From positions 62,001-126,000 of the forward strand of contig JACJYN010000004.1 of assembly GCA_020636095.1 (NCBI GenBank): a stretch of DNA of 64,000 nucleotides, written 5' to 3'. Each line of letters starts with the position of its first letter. The stretch's first letter is position 1. Source of the DNA: Lewinellaceae bacterium. Its GTDB lineage: Bacteria; Bacteroidota; Bacteroidia; Chitinophagales; Saprospiraceae. Of this stretch, positions 46,845-56,300 are shown piece by piece. The position numbers and the translations under genes were made by a program. The notes under the pieces were generated by a model, which did no database searches, was not told the DNA's origin, and saw only the letters and a program-made list of their open reading frames with translations.

Positions 46845-48083
46845 TCACTTCAGCATGGCCACTGCCCGCCGGACCCCTTCCACCAGGCGGTCGATGTCGT
46901 TTTTATTATTGTAGAAAGCCAGGCTTGCCCGGACGGTTCCCGGAATGCAGAACCGCTCCATCAGGGGTTGGGTGCAGTGATGCCCGGTGCGCACCGCGAT
47001 ACCCAGTTTATCGAGTATCGTTCCCAGGTCGTAAGGGTGGATGCCTTCCACCAGGAAGGAAATCACACTGGCTTTTTCCCTAGCTGTCCCAATGAAGCGA
47101 ATGCCTTCAATCTGCTGCAACTGATGGGCGCCGTAAGCCAGGAGTTCCGCTTCGTGGCGGTGAATGGCTTCGTATCCGATTGACTGTATGTATTCGATGG
47201 CCGCTTCCAGCCCTACTGCGCCGGCAATATCCGGGGTGCCGGCTTCGAATTTGTGGGGCAACTCGTTGTAGGTTGTCTTTTCGAACGTAACCGTCTCGAT
47301 CATTTCGCCTCCACCCTGATAAGGCGGCATTTCATTAAGCCACTTTTCCTTTCCATACAGCACGCCGATACCGGTGGGGCCGAACATCTTATGGCCGGAG
47401 AAAGTGTAGAAATCGGCGTCCAGTTCTTGCACATCCACCTTCATGTGCGGAATAGCCTGAGCGCCGTCGACCAGCACAGGAATCCCCTTTTCATGGGCTT
47501 TGGCTATGATCTCCGCTACCGGGTTGATGGTGCCGAGGGTATTGGACACATGGGTAACGGCAACGATTTTTACTTTATCGGTCAGGAGGCGCTCGAATTC
47601 TTCCATTATCAGTTCTCCCCGGTCATTGACGGGGATAACCCTCAGCCTGGCGCCGCGGTCTTCGCAGGCCATCTGCCAGGGCACGATATTGCTGTGGTGC
47701 TCCATGCCGGAGACCAGCACCTCGTTGCCTTCCTTCAGGAACCGCTTGCCGAAAGTGGAGGCCACCAGATTGATGCCCTCGGTGCAGCCGCGTACAAAAA
47801 TCACCTCTTTGGAAGCAGGAGCATTGATAAAGCTCCTGGCCCGTTCGCGGGCATTTTCGAAGGCCGTAGTGGCTTCCTGGCTAAGCTGATAAACCCCCCG
47901 GTGCACATTGGCGTTCTTTTCCCGGTAATAAGTGGTTATGGCGTCGATCACCTGATGGGGCTTCTGGCTGGATGCCGCACTGTCCAGGAAGGCGATGGGT
48001 TTGCCGTTCATAGAGGTCTGCAGCAGGGGGAATTCCTTACGCACTTTTTCTACGTCGAAAGCTATTTGAGCGGTTACAGGCAT
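46845..48083 (-). CDS. sufS: SufS cysteine desulfurase
   Basis: 412 residues, class V aminotransferase fold. PLP-binding lysine is Lys232 in FSGHKMFGPTGIG. The catalytic cysteine is Cys370 in RTGHHCTQPLM, in the long-loop form typical of SufS and not IscS. The N-terminal DSAASSQKP and the HHSNIVPWQ motif are present. It releases sulfur from cysteine for cluster assembly. It starts 5 bases after the sufD stop. Confidence 0.97.
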   Translation of the reverse strand: MPVTAQIAFDVEKVRKEFPLLQTSMNGKPIAFLDSAASSQKPHQVIDAITTYYREKNANVHRGVYQLSQEATTAFENARERARSFINAPASKEVIFVRGCTEGINLVASTFGKRFLKEGNEVLVSGMEHHSNIVPWQMACEDRGARLRVIPVNDRGELIMEEFERLLTDKVKIVAVTHVSNTLGTINPVAEIIAKAHEKGIPVLVDGAQAIPHMKVDVQELDADFYTFSGHKMFGPTGIGVLYGKEKWLNEMPPYQGGGEMIETVTFEKTTYNELPHKFEAGTPDIAGAVGLEAAIEYIQSIGYEAIHRHEAELLAYGAHQLQQIEGIRFIGTAREKASVISFLVEGIHPYDLGTILDKLGIAVRTGHHCTQPLMERFCIPGTVRASLAFYNNKNDIDRLVEGVRRAVAMLK

Positions 48084-48088
48084 GTCTG

Positions 48089-49438
48089 TTATTGTGATTT
48101 TTCTTCAAATTTTTTCAGGATCAGTTGTTCGGCAAAATCCCTTACCGGCTCCATTTTCATAAATTCGATAACCTCTTCCAGGAAAGCTTGCTGCAGCATG
48201 GCCCTGGCCTGATCATCGGATAAGCCCCGGGAGCGCAGGTAAAAAACGGCGCTTTCGTCGAGCTGGCCAATGGTAGCGCCGTGGCTGCAGCGCACATCGT
48301 CGGCAAAAATCTCCAACTGGGGTTTGCTATCCATCTGAGCTTTGTCAGAGAGGACGAGGGTGCTGTTCTGCTGGAAGGCGTTGGTCTTTTGTGCATCGCG
48401 GCGAACCATAACCTTGCCGTTGAAGACCCCCCGGGCTTTATCGGTCAGGATGCCTTTATACAATTCATTGCTCACGCAGTGAGGCATGGCGTGGTCGATA
48501 AAGGTATGGTTGTCAATGTGCTGTTCGCCATTGGCGAAATAGGCGCCGTAGAAATTGGTGCCGGTGCCCGAGTTGTTCAGGGTAGTGGCCAGGTTGTTGC
48601 GCACCAGCCGCCCGCCGAGGTCAATCGCATAGGAAGAGAACGTACTGTCTCCATCCTGCTCGATGTCTGCGTTGCTGATGAGGAAGCCCTCGCGGCCTTC
48701 CTGCTGCAGGCGGTAGTGATGGATATGGGAGTTGGGCTTTAGCCGGAAGCGGTTTACCAGGTTGTTGAAATAGGCGCCTTCAGCGCCGGGCAGTTCGTAC
48801 AAGCCTTCGATAAAGACAGCCTCGCTGCTCTGTTCGGCGATCGCGATATTCAGGTAACTACTGAAAGTCGGCGTATCGCCGGGCGCGGCCAGGTGGATGA
48901 GGTAAATCGGCTTTTCGACTACTGCATTCTTAGCCACATGGATGAACAGCCCGTGTCGGGCAAAGGCGGCATTGAGCACCATAAAGGCATTCTCCTGGCC
49001 GTCCATCAGGCTGTCGAGCTGGCGTTGCACCATTTCCTGGTAGCGGCTGTCGGCCAGGGCGCTGGCCAGGTCCATGACCGTCAATCCTTCCGGCAGCTTA
49101 CCGATATCGGAAAACTCCTCCCGAAAGGCGCCGTTGATGAAGACCAGGCGGATAGCATCCAGGCCCTCGATCAGGAACGGCTGCAATTGTGCCTCGGTAA
49201 CCTCTACTGCCGGCTCCAGTTGATATGCCGGCTGCAGCAGGCGGTTGACACTGGTGTACTTCCACTCCTCGTCGCGGCGGGTGGGAAAGTCCAGTCCTTC
49301 GAGCCGCTTCATAGCCTCCTGGCGAAACTGGTGATAAGGATGGCTGGCGTGCCCGTTGAGCTGAATTTGTTGCGCTTCAAATAACTGTTGGAAGCGCGCT
49401 TTGACATCGGTATATCTATCTTGAACTACTGTTGGCAT
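48089..49438 (-). CDS. sufD: SufD scaffold subunit
   Basis: 449 residues. The C-terminal half shows the beta-helix core: NNLATTLNNSGTGTNFYGAY, DNHTFIDHAMPHC and LEIFADDVRCSHGATIGQLD, with the final LRSRGLSDDQARAML helix shared with SufB. It forms the SufBCD scaffold together with SufB and SufC. It lies 54 bases after sufC. Confidence 0.95.
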   Translation of the reverse strand: MPTVVQDRYTDVKARFQQLFEAQQIQLNGHASHPYHQFRQEAMKRLEGLDFPTRRDEEWKYTSVNRLLQPAYQLEPAVEVTEAQLQPFLIEGLDAIRLVFINGAFREEFSDIGKLPEGLTVMDLASALADSRYQEMVQRQLDSLMDGQENAFMVLNAAFARHGLFIHVAKNAVVEKPIYLIHLAAPGDTPTFSSYLNIAIAEQSSEAVFIEGLYELPGAEGAYFNNLVNRFRLKPNSHIHHYRLQQEGREGFLISNADIEQDGDSTFSSYAIDLGGRLVRNNLATTLNNSGTGTNFYGAYFANGEQHIDNHTFIDHAMPHCVSNELYKGILTDKARGVFNGKVMVRRDAQKTNAFQQNSTLVLSDKAQMDSKPQLEIFADDVRCSHGATIGQLDESAVFYLRSRGLSDDQARAMLQQAFLEEVIEFMKMEPVRDFAEQLILKKFEEKSQ

Positions 49439-49492
49439 TTTCCAGGATTCTTTACGAAAATTTTGAGGATAAAGTCAAAAGAACTGGGCTAT

Positions 49493-50254
49493 CTAGGCAG
49501 GAACGGAATCCGCTTCCTCCTTGATCCAGTCGTACCCTTTTTCTTCGAGTTCCAGTGCCAGGCTCTTATCTCCTGACTTTACGATACGGCCGTTATACAG
49601 CACGTGTACATGGTCGGGAACGATGTAATCGAGCAGGCGCTGGTAGTGGGTGACGATGATGAAAGAACGGTTTTCGTTTCTCAATTGGTTGACGGCCTCG
49701 GCGACAATCCGAAGAGCGTCAATATCCAGGCCGCTATCCGTTTCATCGAGGATGGCCAGCTTGGGTTCCAGTAACGCCATCTGCAGCATCTCGCTTCTTT
49801 TCTTTTCTCCCCCCGAGAATCCTTCGTTGAGGGAGCGCTTCAGCAGGTTTTCGTTCATACCCACCATCTGAATCTTCTCGCGGATCAACTTTAGCATTTG
49901 CAGGGCGTTGAGTTCTTCTTTGCCCTGCGCTTTGCGGACGGCGTTAACGGTGCTCTTCAGGAAGTTGGAGGTGCTCACTCCCGGAATCTCTATAGGATAT
50001 TGGAAAGCCATAAAGATGCCGGCCTGCGCCCGCTCATCGACTTCCATTTCCAACAGGTCTTCTCCCAAATACTGGATGGAGCCGCTGGTGACTTCATATT
50101 CTTCCCGGCCCGCCAGCACATTGGCCAACGTACTCTTGCCGGATCCGTTCGGCCCCATAATGGCATGGACTTCACCCGGCTTCACTTCCAGGTTGATGCC
50201 TTTCAGGATTTCCTTATCTTCGATGGAGACTTTGATGTCTTTGATCGTTAGCAT
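49493..50254 (-). CDS. sufC: SufC ATPase
   Basis: 253 residues. Walker A is GPNGSGKST, the signature FSGGEKKRSEMLQ is the SufC form, and Walker B is LAILDETDSGLDID, followed by HYQRLLDYI. It powers the SufBCD scaffold. A 117-base gap separates it from sufB and holds a palindrome of the GTGTATCAG family. Confidence 0.97.
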   Translation of the reverse strand: MLTIKDIKVSIEDKEILKGINLEVKPGEVHAIMGPNGSGKSTLANVLAGREEYEVTSGSIQYLGEDLLEMEVDERAQAGIFMAFQYPIEIPGVSTSNFLKSTVNAVRKAQGKEELNALQMLKLIREKIQMVGMNENLLKRSLNEGFSGGEKKRSEMLQMALLEPKLAILDETDSGLDIDALRIVAEAVNQLRNENRSFIIVTHYQRLLDYIVPDHVHVLYNGRIVKSGDKSLALELEEKGYDWIKEEADSVPA

Positions 50255-50306
50255 TATTTTTGAATTTGTTGTGTGTTAGTGATCAGTAATCAGTAATCAG
50301 TGATTA

Positions 50307-50345
50307 GTGTATCAGGGTTTCTATCGAAGCAATCTGCTGATACAC
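50307..50345. repeat. palindromic repeat between sufB and sufC
   Basis: GTGTATCAG (50307-50315) and CTGATACAC (50337-50345) form a perfect 9-base stem with a 21-base loop. It shares TATCAG arms with copies 1 and 2 but lacks the CCGTC core. CAGTAAT-type direct repeats lie just to its left. Confidence 0.6.
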
Positions 50346-50371
50346 CCATACACTGCTCACCGATACCCATT

Positions 50372-51817
50372 CTATCCCACGCTGCCCTCCAGGCTGATGG
50401 CCAGCAGTTTCTGTGCTTCCACAGCGAACTCCATCGGCAGCTCGTTGAAAACCTCCTTGCAATAGCCGTTGACGATCATGTTGATGGCGTCTTCCTCGCT
50501 CAGGCCGCGCTGCATGAGGTAGAAAAGCTGGTCTTCTCCGATCTTGGAGGTGGTGGCTTCGTGCTCAACTTTTGCCGAGTTGTTTTCCACTTCCAGATAG
50601 GGGAAGGTATGCGCCCCACACTTATCGCCCATCAGCAGAGAATCGCACTGGGAGAAGTTGTGAGCGTTTTCAGCTTTTTTGCCGATCTTAACCAGGCCCC
50701 GGTAAGAATTATCGGAGAAGCCGGCGGAGATCCCTTTGGATATAATGGTGCTGCGGGTGTTCTTGCCCAGGTGGATCATCTTGGTGCCGGTATCCGCCTG
50801 CTGGTAGTTATTGGTCACGGCTACCGAGTAGAACTCGCCGACCGAGTTATCGCCCATCAGAACGCAACTGGGGTACTTCCAGGTAATAGCCGAGCCGGTT
50901 TCCACCTGAGTCCAGGTGATCTTGGATTTGTAGCCTTTGCACAGGCCCCGTTTGGTGACGAAGTTATAGATGCCGCCTTTGCCATCCTTATCGCCGGGGT
51001 ACCAGTTCTGCACGGTGGAATACTTGATCGTGGCGTTGTCGAGCGTTACCAGTTCCACTACAGCAGCGTGAAGCTGATTCTCGTCCCGCATCGGAGCGGT
51101 GCAGCCTTCCAGGTAGCTAACATGGCCGCCTTCTTCGGCGACGATCAGCGTGCGTTCGAACTGCCCGGTATTGCGCTCGTTGATGCGGAAGTAAGTGGAC
51201 AACTCCATCGGGCAGCGCACGCCCTTGGGAATGAACACAAAGGAGCCATCGCTAAAGACCGCCGAGTTAAGAGCGGCAAAATAGTTGTCGTTAGCAGGCA
51301 CGACCGAGCCTAGGTATTTCCTAACCAGTTCCGGGTGCTCTTTCACCGCTTCACTGAAGGAGGAAAAGATGATGCCCAGTTCCGCCAGTTTTTCCTTGTA
51401 GGTTGTTTTCACTGATACGCTATCGATGACGGCGTCGACGGCTACTCCGGCCAGCAGCTTCTGTTCTTCCAGAGGGATGCCCAGCTTGTTGAAAGTCTCC
51501 AACAATTCCGGGTCCACTTCATCCAGGCTGTTCAGCAGCTTCTTCGGCTTGGGCGCCGAATAATAGATCATATCCTGATAATCGATCGGCGGATACTTGA
51601 CGTTGGGCCATTTCGGTTCCTTCATGGTTAGCCAGTGGCGGTAAGCCTTGAGGCGCCATTCGGTGAGCCATTCCGGCTCGTTCTTCTTCAGAGAGATGGC
51701 GCGCACGACGTCCTCGCTGAGGCCCTTGGGGAAGGTGTCCGATTCAAAGTTACTGGTAAATCCGTATTTGTAGTCGCTTCTGGTATGGTCTTCAAGCGTC
51801 TGCATGGAATCGCTCAT
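50372..51817 (-). CDS. sufB: SufB scaffold subunit
   Basis: 481 residues. FYSVAVTNNYQQADTGTKMIHLGK is cut by the typical SufB beta-helix pattern, with the GVRCPMELSTYFRIN and LEGCTAPMRDENQLHAAV segments that hold cluster-ligand candidates. The C-terminus (LMQRGLSEEDAINMIVNGYC) is the conserved last helix. It is the first gene of the operon. A 163-base hairpin element starts 21 bases upstream of its ATG. Confidence 0.97.
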   Translation of the reverse strand: MSDSMQTLEDHTRSDYKYGFTSNFESDTFPKGLSEDVVRAISLKKNEPEWLTEWRLKAYRHWLTMKEPKWPNVKYPPIDYQDMIYYSAPKPKKLLNSLDEVDPELLETFNKLGIPLEEQKLLAGVAVDAVIDSVSVKTTYKEKLAELGIIFSSFSEAVKEHPELVRKYLGSVVPANDNYFAALNSAVFSDGSFVFIPKGVRCPMELSTYFRINERNTGQFERTLIVAEEGGHVSYLEGCTAPMRDENQLHAAVVELVTLDNATIKYSTVQNWYPGDKDGKGGIYNFVTKRGLCKGYKSKITWTQVETGSAITWKYPSCVLMGDNSVGEFYSVAVTNNYQQADTGTKMIHLGKNTRSTIISKGISAGFSDNSYRGLVKIGKKAENAHNFSQCDSLLMGDKCGAHTFPYLEVENNSAKVEHEATTSKIGEDQLFYLMQRGLSEEDAINMIVNGYCKEVFNELPMEFAVEAQKLLAISLEGSVG

Positions 51818-51837
51818 ATCGCTGTCGGTTTTTTAGC

Positions 51838-52000
51838 AGGAATGATAAAAGGATAAGTAATAAATCCTGACTTGCTCTTTTGCCCGTACTCTTCGTTATT
51901 TGAAAGGTCACATACCTTTGGGTATGCTCCCTTTCAAATGCCTCGATTACGAACAAAATAGCTGCGTCATTTCTTTACAAGTCATCCTTTTATCATTCCT
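51838..52000. mobile_element. MITE-like hairpin element upstream of sufB
   Basis: AGGAATGATAAAAGGAT (51838-51854) and ATCCTTTTATCATTCCT (51984-52000) are perfect 17-base inverted repeats. Nested inside are TGACTTG/CAAGTCA (51868-51874, 51978-51984) and a central hairpin, TTTGAAAG/CTTTCAAA (51899-51906, 51931-51938), around CATACC/GGTATG. The element has no ORF and no clear flanking direct repeat. Its position suggests it is transcribed as part of the suf leader or contains its promoter. Confidence 0.6.
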
Positions 52001-52449
52001 TCATTCGCTTATTTAGACTAATTTCAATTAGAAGTCCGGAATTTATACAAAAAAGTATAAATAAGGTTTAGAGGGCGGGAGTTTTTTTTGATTTTTTTTT
52101 CTCCTCGTGTCGCGATCGTCCTGACCGCAAGGCGTATTCCTTAGAGTACTGAGTGTGCTAAAACAGCAAAACACTGCATCGGCAGGGTAAAGTATGCGAA
52201 ACCTTTTTCTGGCTTTTACGTATCACAATGCTTATAATCCCAACCTACGAGGCGCCTCCGCCGAATATCCTTCTCCATTGGCAAGAAATCTGAACCGGGC
52301 CGACATACTGATGTCCCATGCTGCAGCCAAATTGAAAGCCGGAAGCCGGAGATTTATCCGGCTGAGGGACGAGGACGGGTGGGGAAACCATATAGTGTGC
52401 TTCCCGGCCAGACGGCCGCACTTCGTCAAAACCCACAAATAAACATGGC
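52001..52449. other. intergenic region, nothing identified
   Basis: About 450 bases between the hairpin element and the LRR gene. It is AT-rich with T-runs near 52085-52110, then turns GC-rich. An 82-codon frame here has no ribosome binding site and ends 7 bases before the LRR gene; it shows no family feature. Promoters for the LRR gene and perhaps sufB should lie here. Confidence 0.5.
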
Positions 52450-55400
52450 ATGAAAAACATAACCTTATCTCTAATTCTCACCCTTCTTTTTACCACCGGC
52501 CTTACCGCCCAGGTGGTCGATATCCCCAACCCCTATTTCAAAGCCGCCCTGCTGGCCAACCCCGTCATCAACACCAACGGGGATGGGGAGATACAGGTGG
52601 CAGAGGCAGAAGCCTATAACGGGCCGATCTATGTTCCGTCAATGGAAATAGCAGATCTTACCGGGATAGAAGCGTTTACCGGGCTCGATTCCCTGGATTG
52701 CGGGGACAATCAGCTGACGGCGCTGGATATCAGCTCGAATAGCGCACTGGTTTACCTGGATTGCCGGTCGAATGAACTTACTGCGTTGGACCTCAGCGGA
52801 AACCCTGCCCTGAATTGGTTACTCTGCCACAACAACCAGCTGACGAGCCTGGATCTGAGCAACAACCCGGCAATGATCTATTTGCAATGCCGTTCCAACG
52901 ATTTGACCAGCCTGAATGTGAGCTCTAATCCGGCATTGGCCTTATTGCGGTGCAATGCCAACCAATTGGCGGCACTGGACCTGAGCGGCAACCCCTTTTT
53001 AACCAGGTTGTATTGTTATGACAATCAGCTCACCCGGCTGGATGTGAGCCAGAACCCGCTTTTAGAGAAGCTGGAATGCGACAAGAACCGGCTGAATTAC
53101 CTGGATGTTGGGAGTAATTCCCTTCTGGAGGACCTGATATGCCATGACAACCAGTTGATCCTGGTGGATGTAAGTTCCAATCCGGTGCTGACAGTTCTGG
53201 AATGCGGAGGCAACCGGTTGGAATACCTGAATGTACAGAATGCCAACAACCTCAATATCACCAATTTTGATGCCCTCAACAACCCCGGCCTCTCCTGCAT
53301 TCAGGTGGATGACCCGGCCTGGGCCATGGACAACTGGGCCTCTTTTGTTGACCCGACGGTTAGTTTCAGTACATTCTGTGTTGCCCCGGTCGTCAATATT
53401 CCGGATGCCACCTTCAAAGCGGCTCTGGTTGACAATGCCTCCATCAACACCGATGGCGATGATGAAATCCAGGTATCCGAAGCACAGGCTTTTGATGGGG
53501 TCATCAATGTGTCGGGGTTGAATATCGGGAATATGACGGGGATAGAGGCTTTCCCGGCCATTGAGTTTCTGGATTGCTCGGGCAACGAGCTCGACAGCCT
53601 GGATATCGGTGAGAACCGGAGCCTCAGGATACTGCGCTGCGGAGATAACCAGCTGGTGAGCCTGGATGTCAGTGCAAACCTGTCTCTGATCCATCTGGAT
53701 TGCGCCAATAACCATCTGGAAGTCCTGGATATGCGCTTCAATCCAGGGCTGGAGTATTTAAATTGCCGGAACAACCAACTGGAAAACCTGGACCTTCGTA
53801 TGAACCCAGCGCTGGCCCATCTGAACTGTTCCGGGAACGATATTACTATTCTGGGCCTCAGCTCCAACCCGGCTCTGAACTACCTGAATTGCTCAGATAA
53901 TCAGTTGTTGTACCTGAACGTCCAGAACGGCAACAATACCAATTTTATCTCTTTTAATGCCCTGGGTAACCCCGGGCTAACCTGCGTCCAGGTGGATGAC
54001 CCCGCCTGGGCAACAACCCAATGGAGCGTCTTCGTTGGCCAGATGGCCTTTTTCAATGCCTTTTGTGATGCGCCTACCGTGGCTATCCCGGACGCCAGCT
54101 TTAAGGCGGCCTTGTTGAACAACGCTTCCATCAACACCAATGGCGACGGCGAAATCCAGGTAGCCGAAGCGCAGGTGTATGAAGGAGCCATCGACGTCAG
54201 CGGCCGGAACATTGCCAGCCTCACAGGAATAGAGGCATTTAAAGGCGTTGATACTTTGATTTGCGCTGACAATCAGCTCACCAGCCTCGATCTCAGCCTG
54301 AATCCGGAACTGGTTTACCTGGATTGTTCTTACAACCGCCTCACCAGCCTGGATATGGCCGCCAACCCGGCCCTGGTTTATCTGGATTGCTTTTACAACC
54401 GGCTGGATGAGCTGAATGTGAGTTCGAACCCGGCATTGATCTCCCTGGATTGCTCCTACAACGGCATCCCCGGCTTTGGAACCCTCAGCGTCCTGGATGT
54501 GAGTTCGAACCCCGCATTACAGCGGCTCATTTGCCATGACAACCAATTGACGAGCCTGGATGTGCGGATGAATCCAGCTTTGGCGGAGCTGCGCTGCCAA
54601 GCCAACCAGTTGGCCAGCCTGGAGGTAGGGCCCAAACCGGTTTTGGAAAGGCTCTATTGCTCCGACAACCAGTTGGCCGGCCTGGACGTCACTTTGTGCC
54701 CGGCTTTGGCTTTTTTGGAATGCCGCACCAATAGCCTGACGGGCCTGGATGTCAGCGCCAACCCGGCATTGATTCATCTGCGGTGCAATGCTAACCTGCT
54801 GGCGGGCCTCCATGTGAGTGCTAACCCGGTACTGGAAAGGCTCTATTGCTACGACAACCAACTCGCCAGCCTGGATGTGAGCGCCAATCCTGCCCTCGAA
54901 AGGCTGGAATGCCACAAAAACCTGCTCGGCAGCCTGGATGTGAGTGCCAACCCCGCGCTGAAAGAGTTGGCATGCTATGATAATCAATTGACGAGCCTGG
55001 ATGTCAGTTCCAGCCTGGCTTTGGAAATTTTGGAATGCTATGAAAACGAATTGACGAGCCTGATGGTGCGTTCGAACCCTGCCCTGGAATATTTGGATTG
55101 CCATTCCAACAACCTGCCCGGACTGGATGTCACTTCCTGCCTGGCTTTGGCTGAGTTATTTTGCTCGTTTAACCAATTGGAGAGCCTGGAGGTAAGTGCT
55201 AACCCGGCTTTGCTGACACTATCTTGTTCTATCAACCAACTGGCGGGCCTGGATGTGAGTGCGAACCTGGCTTTGGCGGACTTATCCTGTTCCCGCAATC
55301 AGCTGGCGAGCCTCGATGTCAGCGGAAATACGAATTTGCGGCGTTTAATCTGCTCCTACAACCAACTCACCCACCTGAATATCCAAAATGGCAACAACAC

Positions 55401-55794
55401 CAGTTTTTCGGATTTCTTTGCCCTGGGTAATCCCGGGCTGGTCTGTGTGCAGGTAGATGACGCCATCTGGGCTTCCGCTAATTGGGGCGCTGATGTTGAA
55501 CCCAACACCATTTTCAGCACCGATTGCACGACCGGTACTTCCGAAGGAAGAGAAAAGGTGAGCCTATCGGTTTCCCCTAACCCCACCACCGGCTGGCTGA
55601 CGCTGAGCCTCGGAGCTACTTACAGCCAGGTAACAGTGGAAGTCAGAGATGTGATTGGAAAAACAATCTTGCGTAAAACGTACCCTTCTGCGAGTCAACT
55701 GGACTTGGAAATTGGAGGCAGTAGTGGGCTTTACTTCATACAAGTGAGCATTGAGGATAGGGAGGCAGCCATCGTGAGGGTGGCAAAGCACTAA
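52450..55794 (+). CDS. leucine-rich-repeat surface protein with T9SS sorting domain
   Basis: 1114 residues. Signal peptide ends TGLTAQ. Three modules begin at about residues 22, 314 and 543. Each opens with V-x-IP-(D/N)-x-x-FKAALL, then INTNGDGEIQVAEA, an EF-hand-like acidic loop, followed by 21-residue repeats of the form L-x-C-x-x-N-x-L-x-x-LD-(V/L)-S-x-NP-x-L. Modules one to three close with an NVQNGNNTNF, then VQVDDPAWA cap. Residues from about 1037 form a T9SS type A domain (SVSPNPTTGWLTL, then GLYFIQV). The protein is therefore displayed on the cell surface. The ligand is unknown. Confidence 0.93.
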   Translation: MKNITLSLILTLLFTTGLTAQVVDIPNPYFKAALLANPVINTNGDGEIQVAEAEAYNGPIYVPSMEIADLTGIEAFTGLDSLDCGDNQLTALDISSNSALVYLDCRSNELTALDLSGNPALNWLLCHNNQLTSLDLSNNPAMIYLQCRSNDLTSLNVSSNPALALLRCNANQLAALDLSGNPFLTRLYCYDNQLTRLDVSQNPLLEKLECDKNRLNYLDVGSNSLLEDLICHDNQLILVDVSSNPVLTVLECGGNRLEYLNVQNANNLNITNFDALNNPGLSCIQVDDPAWAMDNWASFVDPTVSFSTFCVAPVVNIPDATFKAALVDNASINTDGDDEIQVSEAQAFDGVINVSGLNIGNMTGIEAFPAIEFLDCSGNELDSLDIGENRSLRILRCGDNQLVSLDVSANLSLIHLDCANNHLEVLDMRFNPGLEYLNCRNNQLENLDLRMNPALAHLNCSGNDITILGLSSNPALNYLNCSDNQLLYLNVQNGNNTNFISFNALGNPGLTCVQVDDPAWATTQWSVFVGQMAFFNAFCDAPTVAIPDASFKAALLNNASINTNGDGEIQVAEAQVYEGAIDVSGRNIASLTGIEAFKGVDTLICADNQLTSLDLSLNPELVYLDCSYNRLTSLDMAANPALVYLDCFYNRLDELNVSSNPALISLDCSYNGIPGFGTLSVLDVSSNPALQRLICHDNQLTSLDVRMNPALAELRCQANQLASLEVGPKPVLERLYCSDNQLAGLDVTLCPALAFLECRTNSLTGLDVSANPALIHLRCNANLLAGLHVSANPVLERLYCYDNQLASLDVSANPALERLECHKNLLGSLDVSANPALKELACYDNQLTSLDVSSSLALEILECYENELTSLMVRSNPALEYLDCHSNNLPGLDVTSCLALAELFCSFNQLESLEVSANPALLTLSCSINQLAGLDVSANLALADLSCSRNQLASLDVSGNTNLRRLICSYNQLTHLNIQNGNNTSFSDFFALGNPGLVCVQVDDAIWASANWGADVEPNTIFSTDCTTGTSEGREKVSLSVSPNPTTGWLTLSLGATYSQVTVEVRDVIGKTILRKTYPSASQLDLEIGGSSGLYFIQVSIEDREAAIVRVAKH

Positions 55795-56300
55795 AGCCTG
55801 ATAGCCTTAGCTATCAAGGCGAGGACGGGACGAAGAGTAGGGCGAAAAGGCACGGTCAGAAGCATAAGATATTTATTTAACAGAGTACTGAGGCCTGCTC
55901 TTATCCAATTGGTTAAATCGGTATCCCCATTGTTTTTCCCGGCCTCGCTATACTCGGTGCGGGGCCTCACTGCGTTCGCTTTCTTCCAGCCGCCGAAGCT
56001 TCAGCGTAGGAGGCCCCCCCTTCCAATGCTTTTTTATTTTTGATGTAGTCATGATGTAGTCAAAAGCAATGCCGAAGTAACCAAGATGTAACGATATTAG
56101 CAAACAGAATTTTAATTTTGTACATTGGGCATATTTCAAAACAGGAATCTGAAACTATGGAATATACCTTCCGGAAATGAATGATTCTGTTGCCTGTTAT
56201 TCATTTTATTTTTCACCCAATGCGAAAGTCCTTCCCCGGCAAATAATATTATGCCTGATTATGTGCCGCCTATCTCATTGATCAAGTACAAACAATAAAA
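55795..56300. other. intergenic region with hairpins and a short direct repeat
   Basis: GCCTGATAGC and GCTATCAAGGC make a small stem just after the LRR gene (about 55796-55820). GGGGCCTC (55961-55968) and GAGGCCCC (56010-56017) form a second stem of 8 bases. Two copies of GATGTAGTCA follow, 11 bases apart (from about 56042). No gene is convincing; a 63-codon minus-strand frame ends in a basic/acidic low-complexity tail produced by the hairpin. The promoter of the next gene must lie in the AT-rich right half. Confidence 0.5.

Noticed and set aside
52194..52442. 82-codon plus-strand frame before the LRR gene
   Set aside because: No ribosome binding site, unusual composition and no recognisable feature.
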